9,336 nt of DNA. Origin: Alphaproteobacteria bacterium. Lineage in GTDB: Bacteria; Pseudomonadota; Alphaproteobacteria; Caulobacterales; Caulobacteraceae. Of this stretch, positions 7,952 to 9,336 are shown piece by piece. The stretch is taken from assembly GCA_028869395.1 (NCBI GenBank), contig JAGWSE010000465.1, forward strand, positions 1 to 9,336, written 5' to 3'. Position numbers and translations under genes: made by a program. Position 1 is the stretch's first letter. Each line of letters begins with the position of its first letter. Under the pieces are notes generated by a model. The model saw nothing but the letters and a program-made list of their open reading frames with translations. It was not told the DNA's origin and did not search any database.

Positions 7952-8782
7952 TTAGACCGTCGTTTGGCCGATCCGTGCGGAGCGCACAGCCTTAGCCAAT
8001 GATTCCGCTTTGAGAAGAACCCGCCGGCTCACGTCTTCGTTTCTCTCCACCGCTTCGGCCACTTCGTCCACAAGCGCGGAGCCGACCACGACGGCGTCGG
8101 CCACCCGCCCTATCGCGGCGGCCCTTTCCGGAGTCTTGATCCCGAAGCCCACCGCCACCGGCAGGCCGGAGGCGCGGCGGACACGCTCGACCATCGGCGC
8201 GACCGCCTTTTCGTCGGCTTCCTTCACGCCGGTCACGCCGGCCACGGAGACATAGTAGACGAAGCCCGAGGTGCCCCTGACGATGATCTTCAGCCGCGCC
8301 TCGTCGCTGGTGGGCGTGGCGAGCCGGATCAGCGAGACGTCGGCGGCGTCGAGGGCGGCGGCGAGCGCCGCGGCCTCCTCTGGCGGGCAGTCGACCACGA
8401 TGACCCCGTCGACGCCAGCGTCGGAGGCGTCGCGCGCGAAGGTGTCGATCCCGCGGTGCAGGATAAGGTTCATGTAGCCCATCAGGATCAGCGGCGTCGT
8501 CCGATCGCCCTGGCGGAACCGGCGGGCGAGGTCGAGCACGCCCGAGAGGGTCATGCCGGCCTTCAGCGCCCGCTGGGCGGCGCGCTGGATCGGCGGGCCC
8601 TCGGCCATGGGATCGGAGAACGGGAAGCCCAGCTCGATGAGGTCCGCGCCCGCGCCGGGCAGGGCCTGCAGGATCTCGAGGGCGGTGGCCGCATCCGGGT
8701 CGCCGGCCATGACATAGGGCACGAAGGCCGCCCGGCCCTCCCGCTTCAGCTCGGCGAACCGGTCGGCGATGCGGGATTTCAA
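7952..8782 (-). CDS. trpA: Tryptophan synthase alpha chain
   Basis: This 276-residue TIM-barrel enzyme cleaves indole-3-glycerol phosphate to indole and glyceraldehyde 3-phosphate; indole is channelled to TrpB. The signature reads LIELGFPFSDPMAEGPPIQ. Glu50 corresponds to catalytic Glu49 of Salmonella, but the second catalytic residue, Asp60, is Glu61 here (codon 8600-8602, GAG). Also seen are YVMAGDPD, the mobile loop SVAGVTGVK, and the phosphate-site motifs VGFGIKTPE and VVGSALVDE. The start must be TTG at 8780-8782: no ATG or GTG precedes it in frame before the trpB overlap, the next ATG would remove 24 conserved residues, and the TTG-initiated N-terminus (KSRIADRF) fits the family. Its TTG overlaps the trpB TGA, so it is probably translated by coupling. 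Function is nearly certain; the effect of the Glu is not known to me. Confidence 0.96.
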   Translation of the reverse strand: MKSRIADRFAELKREGRAAFVPYVMAGDPDAATALEILQALPGAGADLIELGFPFSDPMAEGPPIQRAAQRALKAGMTLSGVLDLARRFRQGDRTTPLILMGYMNLILHRGIDTFARDASDAGVDGVIVVDCPPEEAAALAAALDAADVSLIRLATPTSDEARLKIIVRGTSGFVYYVSVAGVTGVKEADEKAVAPMVERVRRASGLPVAVGFGIKTPERAAAIGRVADAVVVGSALVDEVAEAVERNEDVSRRVLLKAESLAKAVRSARIGQTTV

Positions 8783-9336
8783 ATCTGGCGCCCCAGGGCC
8801 GCGGCGACGGTGGCCACGTCCTTGTCCCCGCGACCGGAGAGGTTGAGCACGACGATCCCGTCCTTGCCGACCTCGCGGGCGATCTCCGGCAGGCGCGCGA
8901 TCGCGTGGGCGCTTTCCAGGGCCGGGATGATGCCTTCGAGCTCGGCGCAGAGCTGGAAGGCGGCCAGCGCCTCGTCGTCGGTGGCGGTCAGGTACTGGGC
9001 GCGGCCGACGTCGTGCAGCCAGGCGTGCTCGGGCCCGATGCCGGGATAGTCGAGGCCAGCCGAGATCGAATGCGCATCTTGGATCTGACCATCGTCGTTC
9101 ATCAGGAGATAGGTGCGGTTGCCATGCAGCACGCCCGGACGGCCGCCGGCGATGGAAGCGGCGTGCAACTGCGTGAGCCCATGGCCTGCGGCTTCGACGC
9201 CAAAGATTTCGACGGAGGGATCATCAAGGAACGGATGGAACAGGCCCATTGCATTGGAGCCACCGCCGATGCAAGCGACCAGCGAATCCGGCAGGCGGCC
9301 CTCGGCCTCCTGCATCTGCTTCTTGGTTTCCTCGCC
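8779..9336 (-). CDS. trpB: Tryptophan synthase beta chain (5' end outside window)
   Basis: The last 185 residues of TrpB are present, of about 400; the start and the PLP-binding lysine lie beyond the right edge. TrpB condenses indole with serine to form tryptophan, in a complex with TrpA. The frame stays open to 9336 and reads GEETKKQMQEAEGRLPD at the edge, a normal internal stretch, so this is cut by the window and not a broken gene. Motifs: CIGGGSNAMGLF, the PLP phosphate loop (about 9244-9273); GLDYPGIGPEHAWLHD (about 9010-9060); EGIIPALESAHA, whose Glu faces the PLP ring (about 8905-8940); and LSGRGDKD, whose Ser contacts the PLP nitrogen (about 8819-8842). The stop overlaps the trpA start. 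A trpF upstream would be expected from the Caulobacter gene order, but it is outside the window. Confidence 0.96.
   Translation of the reverse strand, partial: GEETKKQMQEAEGRLPDSLVACIGGGSNAMGLFHPFLDDPSVEIFGVEAAGHGLTQLHAASIAGGRPGVLHGNRTYLLMNDDGQIQDAHSISAGLDYPGIGPEHAWLHDVGRAQYLTATDDEALAAFQLCAELEGIIPALESAHAIARLPEIAREVGKDGIVVLNLSGRGDKDVATVAAALGRQI

Overview
The window is very GC-rich, coding-dense chromosomal DNA, most likely from an alphaproteobacterium of the Caulobacteraceae (Caulobacter/Phenylobacterium type). This rests on the alphaproteobacterial form of AddA and AddB, an AccD without zinc-ribbon cysteines, the trpB-trpA-accD-folC gene order, and a REP-like palindrome of the 'tccccgcgaaggcgggga' kind. 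The assignment comes from recognising families and gene order; no search was run.

Layout: two convergent gene groups meet at about 5.6 kb. The left group, on the + strand, is addB (3' part only, running in from the left edge), addA (start overlaps the addB stop as ATGA) and, after 86 bases, trxA. AddA and AddB form the helicase-nuclease that processes double-strand breaks for RecA recombination. TrxA is a canonical WCGPC thioredoxin. The right group, on the - strand and entering from the right edge, is trpB (3' part only), trpA, accD and folC. It is packed like one operon: trpB/trpA overlap by 4 bases, trpA-accD are 5 bases apart, and accD-folC are 16 bases apart. It joins the last steps of tryptophan synthesis, a subunit of the enzyme for the first step of fatty acid synthesis, and folate synthesis/polyglutamylation.

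The 99 bases between the convergent trxA and folC stops hold an inverted pair of 33-base palindromic elements (28 of 33 positions identical). A C-G to T-A compensatory change lies in their shared stem. The right copy plus a T-run resembles an intrinsic terminator for trxA.

I see no new multi-gene system, mobile element, CRISPR array or RNA gene; this is housekeeping DNA. The points worth a second look are molecular: an AccD that has lost three of four zinc-binding cysteines, a TrpA with Glu in place of the catalytic Asp60, an AddB without the iron-sulfur cysteines known from Bacillus, a TTG start for trpA, and the palindromic pair. No gene-free stretch exceeds 300 bases.
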